Of a DNA stretch of 64,000 nucleotides, positions 55,121-62,441 are shown piece after piece (positions within the stretch are counted from its first letter, which is position 1; each line of letters opens with the position of its first letter). The stretch comes from Chitinophagaceae bacterium PMP191F. Its GTDB lineage: Bacteria; Bacteroidota; Bacteroidia; Chitinophagales; Chitinophagaceae. The translations under genes were made by a program, and so were the position numbers. The notes under the pieces were generated by a model. The model was given only the letters and a program-made list of their open reading frames with translations, made no database searches and was not told the DNA's origin. Location of the stretch: positions 62,001 through 126,000 of the forward strand of contig LGYU01000009.1 of the NCBI GenBank assembly GCA_001302245.1, in the 5' to 3' direction.

Positions 55121-55154
55121 AAAAAGCCGGCTGAAACATGACAAGGTTTCAGCC
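55121..55154 (-). terminator. Intrinsic terminator of the small basic gene
   Basis: GGCTGAAAC / GTTTCAGCC is a 9-bp stem; on the reverse strand it is followed by GGCTTTTT. It lies downstream of the 73-residue gene and just before the carboxylesterase. Confidence 0.75.
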
Positions 55155-55236
55155 GTATGCCTGTAAATGATTATTTTTTGCAAATGATGGTACAGGTGAT
55201 TCTCTGTTTACGCATTCACAGTACTAAAGAATGATA

Positions 55237-55458
55237 TTATGAAGCAGCAACAGCCACTTCTTTTACTTTATTTGCTTTTGCAATTTTACGCGCAGCACCG
55301 GCAGCCAGTAATTTGCTTGCCTTGCGTATGCGGCGGTTAAATTTCTTTTCACCAAAGGTTTCTTTCAGATTGGTAAAGGAGGATTGCAGGGTAGCTTCAA
55401 TGTGTTGTAACAATACTTTCTTGTCACTTTTTACCAGGGCATCTTTCGTCTTTGACAT
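55237..55458 (-). CDS. Small basic hypothetical protein (73 aa)
   Basis: This 73-residue Lys/Arg/Ala-rich protein has a long basic helix (KKFNRRIRKASKLLAAGAAR) following an amphipathic helix (VLLQHIEATLQSSFTNLKE). Such small basic proteins are widespread in Bacteroidota. The composition hints at nucleic-acid binding, which is inference. It has its own terminator. Confidence 0.6.
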   Translation of the reverse strand: MSKTKDALVKSDKKVLLQHIEATLQSSFTNLKETFGEKKFNRRIRKASKLLAAGAARKIAKANKVKEVAVAAS

Positions 55459-55797
55459 GTTTTATCTTGTTTTTTTCCGTTTTTAAGAATGTATTTAACA
55501 AACTTAACAATAAGATAATATTTGCAATGTTAAGTTTTGCCGGATCGGTGTAACGGGCATGCTAAGCCCATTAAAATGAATGAGTTGCACCAATGTTAAG
55601 TCTGTTTAAGAGATACGGTATAAAGAACAGATTTGTGTAACAAGTTCACAGAAGCACCGGAAAAATGACCAATAATATGATGCCTTTATAAAATGCGCAC
55701 TATTTAATGCAGCAGGTATACCATGTTTATTGCCTTGTAAAAAGATACAGGCACAATAACCTGTATCAAAACAAACTGTCTTTGTGTATTAGCATTG

Positions 55798-55826
55798 GTG
55801 CATCATATTTATGATGCACTTTTTTG
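55798..55826 (+). terminator. Orphan intrinsic terminator
   Basis: GTGCATCAT / ATGATGCAC forms a 9-bp stem with an ATTT loop, followed by six T. No forward gene ends nearby, so it may end a small RNA or a long leader. Confidence 0.65.
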
Positions 55827-55884
55827 TTGTCATGAATTAATGATTTGTTCTTTTTGAAGCGTGAAGCTGGCAACATTTACCTGT

Positions 55885-55892
55885 TATCTTTG
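55885..55892 (+). promoter_or_regulatory. TAnnTTTG -7 box upstream of tetR
   Basis: TATCTTTG, continued by CGGCGC, is a classic Bacteroidota -7 element. It lies about 180 bases before the tetR start and would yield a long leader with a strong hairpin. No -33 TTG at the usual spacing. Confidence 0.5.
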
Positions 55893-55912
55893 CGGCGCTA
55901 ATATCATGAAGA

Positions 55913-55956
55913 CCAGCGGAGGCAGACCACATAATATACGGTCTGCTGCCGCCTGG
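55913..55956 (+). promoter_or_regulatory. Long hairpin in the leader before tetR
   Basis: Arms 55913-55928 and 55940-55956 pair over about 15 positions with one A-G mismatch and one bulged C around an 11-base loop. A T run follows about 17 bases later, too far for a standard terminator. It could be an attenuator or mRNA structure. Confidence 0.5.
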
Positions 55957-56040
55957 CACAAGTTCCACACAATTTTTTACCTTCCATTTCATTTTACATC
56001 TTCAGCAAACCAGTTTGTTATAAGAGCAGAAAAAATATTC

Positions 56041-56070
56041 TTGCCACAAATATACCAATTGGTATATTTG
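56041..56070 (+). promoter_or_regulatory. Promoter of tetR
   Basis: TTG at 56041-56043, a 19-base spacer and TATATTTG at 56063-56070 fit the Bacteroidota consensus well. The expected start of transcription falls at or next to the ATG at 56075, implying a leaderless or nearly leaderless message. Confidence 0.6.
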
Positions 56071-56071
56071 T
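56046..56071. promoter_or_regulatory. TetR operator 1, perfect 26-bp palindrome
   Basis: ACAAATATACCAA is followed directly by its exact reverse complement. It covers the spacer and -7 box of the tetR promoter, as expected for an autorepressor. Related cores occur twice before the exporter gene. Confidence 0.85.
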
Positions 56072-56074
56072 AAA

Positions 56075-56677
56075 ATGGAAAGCAAGATCTCCAAATCTGA
56101 AAGAACGCGCAATTTTATTATTGAAACCACTGCTCCTATTTTTAATGTCAAAGGATATGCAGGTACTTCTATGTCAGACCTTACGGAAGCTACCAAACTG
56201 ACAAAGGGAAGTATCTATGGTAATTTTGCAGATAAAGAAGAAGTGGCCCTGGCCGCATTTGATTACAACTATGGCCGGGTTACCAATACTATCAGGCAGC
56301 GGATGCAGCAGATGAATTCTTTTCATGACAAGCTGATGGTATACGCACAGGTATATGACCAGTTTAGTCGTGGTGTTTTTCCACGTGGTGGCTGCCCTGT
56401 ACTGAATACAGCTATTGAAGCAGACGATACACATCCTTTGTTGAAAGAAAAAGCAGCCAAAGCCATACAGAAATGGAAAAAGACCATTGAAGATCTGATC
56501 AAAGGTGGTATTGCTGCCGGCGAGTTCAGGCAGGATACTGACTATCACCGCATAGCGCTTTCCATCATTGCACTGATTGAAGGTGGAATTATGATAGCCA
56601 AAGTAACAGATAGCCAGGGCAGCCTGGATAAGATTATGAAAACAGTAGAAGCGTTGATCAAACAGATAAAGACATAA
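56075..56677 (+). CDS. TetR/AcrR-family transcriptional repressor
   Basis: This 200-residue protein has an N-terminal TetR helix-turn-helix (FNVKGYAGTSMSDLTEAT then LTKGSIYGNF, residues about 22-52) and a helical ligand-binding domain. It probably represses itself and the exporter that follows, because a perfect palindrome overlaps its promoter and two related operators precede the exporter. The ligand may be a substrate of the exporter. The ATG at 56075 fits the family start (SKSERTRNFIIE). Confidence 0.9.
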   Translation: MESKISKSERTRNFIIETTAPIFNVKGYAGTSMSDLTEATKLTKGSIYGNFADKEEVALAAFDYNYGRVTNTIRQRMQQMNSFHDKLMVYAQVYDQFSRGVFPRGGCPVLNTAIEADDTHPLLKEKAAKAIQKWKKTIEDLIKGGIAAGEFRQDTDYHRIALSIIALIEGGIMIAKVTDSQGSLDKIMKTVEALIKQIKT

Positions 56678-56693
56678 AATTTTTTTCTTACTT

Positions 56694-56715
56694 AATATAC
56701 CGATTGGTATTATTT
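56694..56715. promoter_or_regulatory. TetR operator 2
   Basis: A 22-base sequence with core ATACCGATTGGTAT, one base off a perfect palindrome, identical to operator 3. It lies 17 bases after the tetR stop. Confidence 0.8.
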
Positions 56716-56767
56716 GTCCCTTCTTTTAAAGCTTTCCTGTAAACAATATTTATTCCGCAGATCATTA

Positions 56768-56789
56768 AATATACCGATTGGTATTATTT
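56768..56789. promoter_or_regulatory. TetR operator 3
   Basis: An exact 22-base copy of operator 2, spaced 74 bases from it (about seven helical turns), ending one base before the exporter's ATG. Confidence 0.8.
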
Positions 56790-56790
56790 T

Positions 56791-58341
56791 ATGCCAGATA
56801 TCAAAAGAACGCTGCTCATAATTACAGTAATACTGGCTGCTATTATGGAGCTGATAGATACTTCTATCGTAAACGTAGCATTATCACACATGAGCGGCAA
56901 CCTGGGCGCAACCCTGGAAGATACTTCGTGGGTCATTACATCGTACGCCATTGCCAACGTTATCATTATTCCCATCACCAGTTTTCTTACCGCCAGGCTG
57001 GGGCGTAGAAATTATTATATAGGATCTATTATATTGTTTACTGTCTGTTCGTTAATGTGCGGGCAGGCCGGCAATATCTGGACACTGGTTGTTTTCCGGT
57101 TTTTGCAGGGGCTGGGTGGTGGTGCTTTATTATCCGTATCGCAGGTAGTGGTGTTTGAATTGTTCCCGAAAGAAAAACAGGGCGTTGCCAGTGCATTGTT
57201 TGGTGTAGGCGTATTTATTGGTCCCACCATTGGCCCTACGCTGGGTGGTTTTATTACAGAACATTATTCATGGCCCTGGATCTTTTACATTAACCTGCCT
57301 ATTGGTGTTGCCGCAGCTATATCCTGTTACTTCCTGCTGACTGAGCCTGTCATTAAAACAACGGTCAAAAAAATTGACTGGACAGGCATTGCTTTATTGA
57401 GTGTGGGCGTGGGTACTTTACAAACAGTACTGGAAAGGGGAGAAACAGAAGACTGGTTTGCCACCGCTTACATTGCATGGTTTACTGCAATAGCAATCAT
57501 AACATTGATCGGATTTGTGATATGGGAATTACGGATCACAAACCCGGTGGTGGATCTGCGGGTGCTGAAAAGTAAAGCGCTCAGTATTGCAGCCATCCTT
57601 ACATTCATTACCGGCATGGGTATGTTTACTTCGGTATTTCTTACGCCTGTACTGGCGCAGCGGCTACTGGGTTTTACACCTTCGCAAACGGGTTTGTTGC
57701 TATTGCCGGGTGCAGTGCTGGCAGTGTTTGGCCTTATTATGTCCGGTAAACTGTTGCAGAAAGGAGTTTCACCGGTAGTGATCATTGGTTGCGGTTTTCT
57801 CTGTTTTATTTATTTTAACTGGCGTATGTCGCTGATCAGTTTTGACACTTCTGCTGCTTACATTACTTATTCACTCATATTCCGTGCATTGGGTATGGCT
57901 TTCCTGACAGTACCGTTAACGGCGCTGGCTGTTTCTTCACTACAGGCCAAAGATGTACCGCAGGGGGCGGCATTGAATAATATGATGCGCCAACTGGGTG
58001 GTTCGTTCGGGATCTCCATTGTAAACACCTATACCGTGCAGCGGCTTGCTGTACACCGTACTGACCTTCTAACTAATTTACCAGCTACAGATCCGAAAGT
58101 ATTGGAGCGGCTGCACCAGTATGCAGGATATTTTCAGCACCAGGGATACACCAGTACCGAAGCTAATGCCATGGGATTAAAGCTGATGGAAAATACAGTG
58201 GCACAGCAATCGGGCATGCTCAGTTATATTGATGCTTATCTGCTGATAGGTACATTGTTTGTGCTGGCATTGCCATTATTGCTGCTGGTGGCAAAACGCT
58301 CCTCTAATAAACAGCCTGCTGTAGTATTGACCGATCATTGA
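56791..58341 (+). CDS. DHA2-family drug exporter (EmrB/QacA type)
   Basis: This 516-residue major facilitator protein has 14 predicted membrane segments. Family marks are MELIDTSIVNVALSHM near residue 20 (motif D1), FLTARLGRRNYYIGS near 62 (motif A), and FGVGVFIGPTIGPTLGGFI near 137 (motif C, proton antiport). It should export toxic compounds by proton antiport. It is regulated by the adjacent TetR through the two operators directly before its start. No EmrA-type adaptor is visible nearby, and a terminator follows. Confidence 0.92.
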   Translation: MPDIKRTLLIITVILAAIMELIDTSIVNVALSHMSGNLGATLEDTSWVITSYAIANVIIIPITSFLTARLGRRNYYIGSIILFTVCSLMCGQAGNIWTLVVFRFLQGLGGGALLSVSQVVVFELFPKEKQGVASALFGVGVFIGPTIGPTLGGFITEHYSWPWIFYINLPIGVAAAISCYFLLTEPVIKTTVKKIDWTGIALLSVGVGTLQTVLERGETEDWFATAYIAWFTAIAIITLIGFVIWELRITNPVVDLRVLKSKALSIAAILTFITGMGMFTSVFLTPVLAQRLLGFTPSQTGLLLLPGAVLAVFGLIMSGKLLQKGVSPVVIIGCGFLCFIYFNWRMSLISFDTSAAYITYSLIFRALGMAFLTVPLTALAVSSLQAKDVPQGAALNNMMRQLGGSFGISIVNTYTVQRLAVHRTDLLTNLPATDPKVLERLHQYAGYFQHQGYTSTEANAMGLKLMENTVAQQSGMLSYIDAYLLIGTLFVLALPLLLLVAKRSSNKQPAVVLTDH

Positions 58342-58365
58342 TTGACTATACACTATTGTATTGAT

Positions 58366-58405
58366 CGCCACTTGTTTTTGAATCATTCTGCAAGTGGCGG
58401 TTTTG
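58366..58405 (+). terminator. Intrinsic terminator after the exporter
   Basis: CGCCACTTG / CAAGTGGCG perfect 9-bp stem, loop of 16 bases, then GTTTTG. It separates the exporter from the NmrA gene. Confidence 0.75.
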
Positions 58406-58431
58406 TTCTATTCCGGGCTTTTAGGCTATTC

Positions 58432-58439
58432 TAAATTTG
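58432..58439 (+). promoter_or_regulatory. TAnnTTTG -7 box of the NmrA operon
   Basis: TAAATTTG is an exact consensus match 30 bases before the ATG at 58470; a TTTTG at 58401-58405 lies 26 bases upstream, slightly too far for a -33 element. Confidence 0.55.
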
Positions 58440-58469
58440 TGTTATCAAATCAATACAAACAGTATAGCC

Positions 58470-59306
58470 ATGAAAAATTTCAATAACACATTACAAACGC
58501 TGGTATTAGGCGGCAATGGTAAAACTGGCCGCCGGGTAGTGAACAGGTTACGGCAACTGCAGGTGCCTGTACGTATCGGATCGCGTAGTGCAACACCAGC
58601 TTTTGACTGGACAGATATGGATACCTGGGTACCGGTAGTGGAAGGAATGGATGCAGTATACATCACCTTTCAGCCAGACCTGGCAGTGCCGGGAGCACGC
58701 GAGGCCATCCGTGCATTTACCCAACTGGCAGTACAATCCGGCGTACAAAAACTGGTATTATTATCAGGTCGCGGTGAAGAAGAAGCACAACTGTGTGAGT
58801 CCATTGTGATGGAAAGCGGTATCAGTTGGACCATAGTGCGATGCAGTTGGTTTTGCCAGAATTTCAGCGAGAGCTTTTTGCTGGAACCCATACTGACTGG
58901 ACAGGTGGTATTGCCCGTGGGAGATACCGGGGAACCTTTTGTAGATGCAGAAGATATTGCAGACGTAGTAGTGGCTGCTCTTACAGAACAGGAGCATAGC
59001 CAAAAGATCTATGAGCTGACCGGTCCGCGGTTGATCTCTTTTCAACAGGCTGTTCATGAAATAGCACAAGCTACAGGAAGAGAGATCAGTTTCAGTACAG
59101 TTAATGCAGAACAGTTTGCTGAAGAACTGAGAAAAGCACAGGCCCCGGAAGATGATATTGCCTTTATCAATTACCTGTTTACCGAAGTGCTGGACGGACG
59201 TAATGAACAACTGGCTGATGGCGTGCAGCAGGCATTGGGTCGTGTTCCGAAAGATTTTTCTCAATACGTATATGAAACGGCTGCTTCCGGCATATGGAAT
59301 GCATGA
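58470..59306 (+). CDS. NmrA-family NAD(P)H-binding protein
   Basis: This 278-residue protein has the Rossmann motif VLGGNGKTGRRVVNRL at about residues 9-24 and an NmrA-like core (YITFQPDLAVPG, VQKLVLLSGRGEEEAQ, RCSWFCQNFSES). NmrA-type proteins act as NADP-sensing quinone or azo reductases, epimerases or regulators. It begins a cluster of DUF1772, cytochrome c and AraC genes on the same strand. I start at 58470; an ATG at 58437 would add 11 residues and lie right behind the -7 box. Confidence 0.87.
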   Translation: MKNFNNTLQTLVLGGNGKTGRRVVNRLRQLQVPVRIGSRSATPAFDWTDMDTWVPVVEGMDAVYITFQPDLAVPGAREAIRAFTQLAVQSGVQKLVLLSGRGEEEAQLCESIVMESGISWTIVRCSWFCQNFSESFLLEPILTGQVVLPVGDTGEPFVDAEDIADVVVAALTEQEHSQKIYELTGPRLISFQQAVHEIAQATGREISFSTVNAEQFAEELRKAQAPEDDIAFINYLFTEVLDGRNEQLADGVQQALGRVPKDFSQYVYETAASGIWNA

Positions 59307-59331
59307 ACTTATAAAACTAAAAACCAATAGT

Positions 59332-59829
59332 ATGAACACTTCTTCCATACTGTTAATGCTGTCAGGGATCACTACAGCATTAATGGCGGGACTTTTCTTT
59401 TCGTGGTCGGTGGCAGTAATGCCGGGTTTATCATTGGTGCACAACGATCAGTACCTGGCTGCTATGCAGGCAATGAACAGGGCTATTCAGAATCCACTGT
59501 TCCTGATATGCTTTATGCTGCCGGTAGCATTGCTTCCGTTGGTTGCTTACCACTATTATCATACCGGTGGTTTTGTATGGTTACTGGTTGCAGAGGTGTT
59601 GTATGTGGCAGGTGTGTTCCTGGTAACCATGATCGGAAATGTGCCGATCAATGATCGGCTGGATAAAATGCACTTGACATTATCCACTGCAGATGATCTG
59701 CATGCCATGCGCATGCGTATTGAAAATACATGGGTATGGTTAAATTATATCAGGACTGTAGCTGCTGTGGCTGCGATCATCTGTGTACTGTATGCCTGTA
59801 TGGTAAAAGGACAAGTGATAACGCATTAA
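59332..59829 (+). CDS. DUF1772 (anthrone oxygenase-like) membrane protein
   Basis: This 165-residue protein has four membrane helices: ILLMLSGITTALMAGLFFSW near residue 5, FLICFMLPVALLPLVAYHYY near 56, VWLLVAEVLYVAGVFLVTMI near 80, and VAAVAAIICVLYACMV near the end. The VPINDRLDKMH and WVWLNYIRTVAAV blocks are typical of DUF1772. The family includes fungal anthrone oxygenases. It lies 25 bases after the NmrA gene and looks co-transcribed. Confidence 0.83.
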   Translation: MNTSSILLMLSGITTALMAGLFFSWSVAVMPGLSLVHNDQYLAAMQAMNRAIQNPLFLICFMLPVALLPLVAYHYYHTGGFVWLLVAEVLYVAGVFLVTMIGNVPINDRLDKMHLTLSTADDLHAMRMRIENTWVWLNYIRTVAAVAAIICVLYACMVKGQVITH

Positions 59830-59859
59830 CGAATTTCAGGAAAAATCAACTTCATTGTA

Positions 59860-60171
59860 ATGAAACGACATAAGAAACTGTGGTTAATAAGCTGTCTGCT
59901 GATGGCGGTTACATTGTGCGCATTCTCTTTTCATGATCATGAGCAGGAGGGAAAAATGTTGTACGAACGCAACTGCAGCACCTGTCACGGTACAGATGGT
60001 ACACGCGGGGCATTGGGAGCTAAAAATCTGCAACGGAGTGTACTGGCCGATTCTGCTGTCTATCTGCAGATATGGAATGGTAAAAGGATTATGCCTGCTT
60101 TCAGGAAAAGATTGTCGCCGGAGCAGGTTACCGATATTGTACTGTATGTGAAATCATTGCGGGTAAAATAA
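59860..60171 (+). CDS. Small exported c-type cytochrome
   Basis: This 103-residue protein has a signal peptide (KRHKKLWLISCLLMAVTLCA) and a single-heme cytochrome c domain with NCSTCHGTDG near residue 39 and the Met ligand in GKRIMPAFRKRL near 74. It should carry electrons in the periplasm. It is 30 bases after the DUF1772 gene, so the NmrA/DUF1772/cytochrome set is probably one operon. Confidence 0.88.
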   Translation: MKRHKKLWLISCLLMAVTLCAFSFHDHEQEGKMLYERNCSTCHGTDGTRGALGAKNLQRSVLADSAVYLQIWNGKRIMPAFRKRLSPEQVTDIVLYVKSLRVK

Positions 60172-60289
60172 GGTGTTAAGGGTACCATAATAAATAAAAC
60201 ATGTACCAGGTATGCCGGGAAAAAATGATAATATTGTTTTGCCTGTGTGCAGCTATAGGCCCCACAGGATAAGTAGAAAAGTGAACCAC

Positions 60290-61114
60290 ATGACAACAGC
60301 TGATATTAAAATACCTGTGCAGTTGCAAAGTTTTGTCCGGTACATACAGGTGCTGGAACAAACGCCACTGAGCGGGGTATATGAGCCGGTCAGGTTTTAT
60401 GCTGATGGAAGCCCGGGTATCATGTTTGTGCGAAGTGAGAACAGTGTGATTGCACAGCAGGATAATATACTTGCTCCCTTTAGTGCCTATGGTCAAACGG
60501 TAAAACCCATAAAGCTGCAACCCGGAGCTGCCTGCAGGGTGATAGTGATCGGTTTGTATCCACATATTATCAAGCCGCTGCTGGGTATCAATTCCAGTGT
60601 ACTGACAGATGGGTGCGTAGATCTGAAAATGGTTGCAGGAAAAGATACCGGAAGTACAATAGAACAGTTGCTGAACGAACCATCGTTGAACGCGCAACTG
60701 CGGTTAATTACAAACTATCTTTTTCAACTGTGTCAATCCACACGCACTAAGCCTGATGCGTTACTGGCGTATGCAGTAGCGCACATCACGCAAAGCCGAG
60801 GACAGGCTTCTTTACAAGGATTACGGAGTTACCTGAATGTACCCGAACGCACTTTTGAAAGAAAATTTGAACAGCATGTAGGCATCAGTGCAAAGTTGTT
60901 TACACGTATCTGCCAGTTTCAATCGGGATTACAACAATTACAGCAGGGCAGATATGAAAAGCTGTCGGATATAGCGTATGAGAATGGTTATGCAGATCAA
61001 TCGCATTTTATCCGATCGTTCAATGAGTTTACAGGACAGTCACCAATGGAATTCATAAAACAACAACAGATGCAGCGTGCAGTAATAGATTTCAACCTGC
61101 CGGGTGTTGTGTGA
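60290..61114 (+). CDS. AraC-family transcriptional regulator
   Basis: This 274-residue protein has an N-terminal sensing domain (VLEQTPLSGVYEPVRFYADG near residue 20) and a C-terminal AraC double helix-turn-helix (LQGLRSYLNVPERTFERKFE and DIAYENGYADQSHFIRSF). I start at 60290; the ATG at 60212 would add 26 residues. It probably regulates the genes upstream on the same strand; this is inferred from position. It converges on the HTH gene with two bases between the stop codons. Confidence 0.88.
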   Translation: MTTADIKIPVQLQSFVRYIQVLEQTPLSGVYEPVRFYADGSPGIMFVRSENSVIAQQDNILAPFSAYGQTVKPIKLQPGAACRVIVIGLYPHIIKPLLGINSSVLTDGCVDLKMVAGKDTGSTIEQLLNEPSLNAQLRLITNYLFQLCQSTRTKPDALLAYAVAHITQSRGQASLQGLRSYLNVPERTFERKFEQHVGISAKLFTRICQFQSGLQQLQQGRYEKLSDIAYENGYADQSHFIRSFNEFTGQSPMEFIKQQQMQRAVIDFNLPGVV

Positions 61115-61116
61115 GT

Positions 61117-61650
61117 TTATTTCTTCAGTACCTTTTTCAGTTGCTTTTCAATTTCAGCGATCTGCGATTTTATTTTCTGTTGATCTTCTCCTGTTATTCT
61201 TGCCAGTTCCAGTTTTATCATTAATGCCTGGAGCTTTATCGATAGCTGCTGGTTTTCATGAATGTCAGTAAGAACAGTATTCAGCATTCGCATCACGGTC
61301 TCTTTATCCTTGTTACTGGCTTCTAACAGGGCAAAGTACTTTTCTCTGTAGGGGTCATTCTGATGGTTGGTTTTGATATACTCTTCACTTTTTTCACCAA
61401 CTGCCGGGGGAATTTCTTCAGTATTAGCAGGATATTCCTGAATAGTTTTTAGAATATCTTTCCAATTAACACTGTCCAGCCACTTGTCCAGTTTTTTCCG
61501 GTGATCATGTCTTGGAGCAACTTCTTCTCTTTCCCATCTATATAGATTGTCAGGCTCGGTATCAAGCTCTTTTGCAAGCTCTTCTACCGTAAGGTTCAGT
61601 TTCTCCCTGACTTTTCTTACCTCTTTACCTAAAGGAAACCTAGTGCTCAC
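61117..61650 (-). CDS. XRE-type helix-turn-helix protein with C-terminal coiled coil
   Basis: This 177-residue protein has an XRE-type DNA-binding domain (VRKVREKLNLTVEELAKELD then TEPDNLYRWEREEVAP, residues about 11-45) and a long C-terminal helical region likely to be a coiled coil (QQLSIKLQALMIKLEL to IAEIEKQLKKVLKK). It starts with GTG at 61650. A pair of perfect palindromes 25-62 bases upstream is probably its own operator. The role is unknown; it is not next to any phage gene. Confidence 0.8.
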   Translation of the reverse strand: MSTRFPLGKEVRKVREKLNLTVEELAKELDTEPDNLYRWEREEVAPRHDHRKKLDKWLDSVNWKDILKTIQEYPANTEEIPPAVGEKSEEYIKTNHQNDPYREKYFALLEASNKDKETVMRMLNTVLTDIHENQQLSIKLQALMIKLELARITGEDQQKIKSQIAEIEKQLKKVLKK

Positions 61651-61674
61651 TTAATCTGTATCAATTTATAATGA

Positions 61675-61712
61675 TATTCTAATAGAATATTTTGTATTAG
61701 AATAATATTCTA
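61675..61712. promoter_or_regulatory. Double palindrome, probable operator of the HTH gene
   Basis: TATTCTA-A-TAGAATA (61675-61689), eight bases, then TAGAATA-A-TATTCTA (61698-61712). Each unit is a perfect 7-bp inverted repeat around a single A, and the two face each other. It lies just upstream of the GTG start at 61650. Confidence 0.75.
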
Positions 61713-61967
61713 CTATTTTTGATTCCGGATTACAATGCGTTGAATTAAAAAAGCTGGTTCCGGCTGCCGGGTTTTCTGCATGTTTGCATGAACTGTAAAT
61801 ACCGGATGCTTTATTCTATGTGCATTGATTCCGGCTTGTAAAATAAGCAAAAGGTTGATTCCTGTCAAAAAACGGGAGGTGGAATTAGTGTATATATGTG
61901 TGTGACCCTGATTTAATAATATTTAACTACTTTACGAAGGAAGCATCAAGCTAATACAAGGAAAAGA

Positions 61968-62104
61968 AAAAGCCGGTGAAAACCGGCTTTTGGTGCATGC
62001 GATCAGAACTTCCTGAAAAGGAAGAAGATCTCAAGTGTAGTTTTTAAAACAATGAGTACTTGATTAAGCGCCCGGAGATAGTCGTCGTATCTGCCGGGTT
62101 TTTT
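61968..62104 (+). ncRNA. Candidate structured small RNA
   Basis: Four stems lie in 137 bases: a 10-bp stem 61968-61977/61982-61991 closed by a GAAA tetraloop, CTTCC/GGAAG at 62009-62024, TCAAGT/ACTTGA at 62031-62063, and a final stem CCCGGAGATA / TATCTGCCGGG (62071-62098) with one bulge, followed by TTTTTT. No reading frame covers it and no forward gene ends here. The last stem is a good intrinsic terminator. Class unknown. Confidence 0.5.
62071..62104 (+). terminator. Intrinsic terminator of the candidate small RNA
   Basis: 10-bp stem with a single bulged G and a seven-base loop, then six T. Confidence 0.8.
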
Positions 62105-62372
62105 ATTGTTACGTACCATACGTATTACATGCAGGCTTTTTAGAGACCTGCAGTTTCTTTACTGCGTCAGCATACATCCCTGCATGTATGAACGCAGGTG
62201 AATGTTTTGTGTATTGTTAATAGAACAGACGGGTTGAAAGAAATACTAAACGGGAGTCAATTTCTTTGTCAGAGATTGATATTACTCAATTGAAAAGTAA
62301 GTGTTTGGCAGTTTACAAAAACAGTTGATTGTCATTAAGATTATAAAGAATATTGGAGTTCCGGCTAATAAA

Positions 62373-62415
62373 AAACCGCAGAAGAAAATTTTTCTCATAT
62401 TTTCTTCTGCGGTTT
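62373..62415 (-). terminator. Long intrinsic terminator of phosphoenolpyruvate synthase
   Basis: A perfect 17-bp stem (62373-62389 with 62399-62415) and nine-base loop, with a T run on the reverse strand. It starts 27 bases after the stop codon. Confidence 0.88.
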
Positions 62416-62441
62416 GTGACAACAGTCATTATCATCGTGCA

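Noticed and set aside
55861-56073. 70-codon frame ending two bases before tetR
   Set aside because: Not annotated as a gene: the operator and promoter of tetR lie inside it and the sequence has no family resemblance. Its start region is discussed as a possible leader instead.
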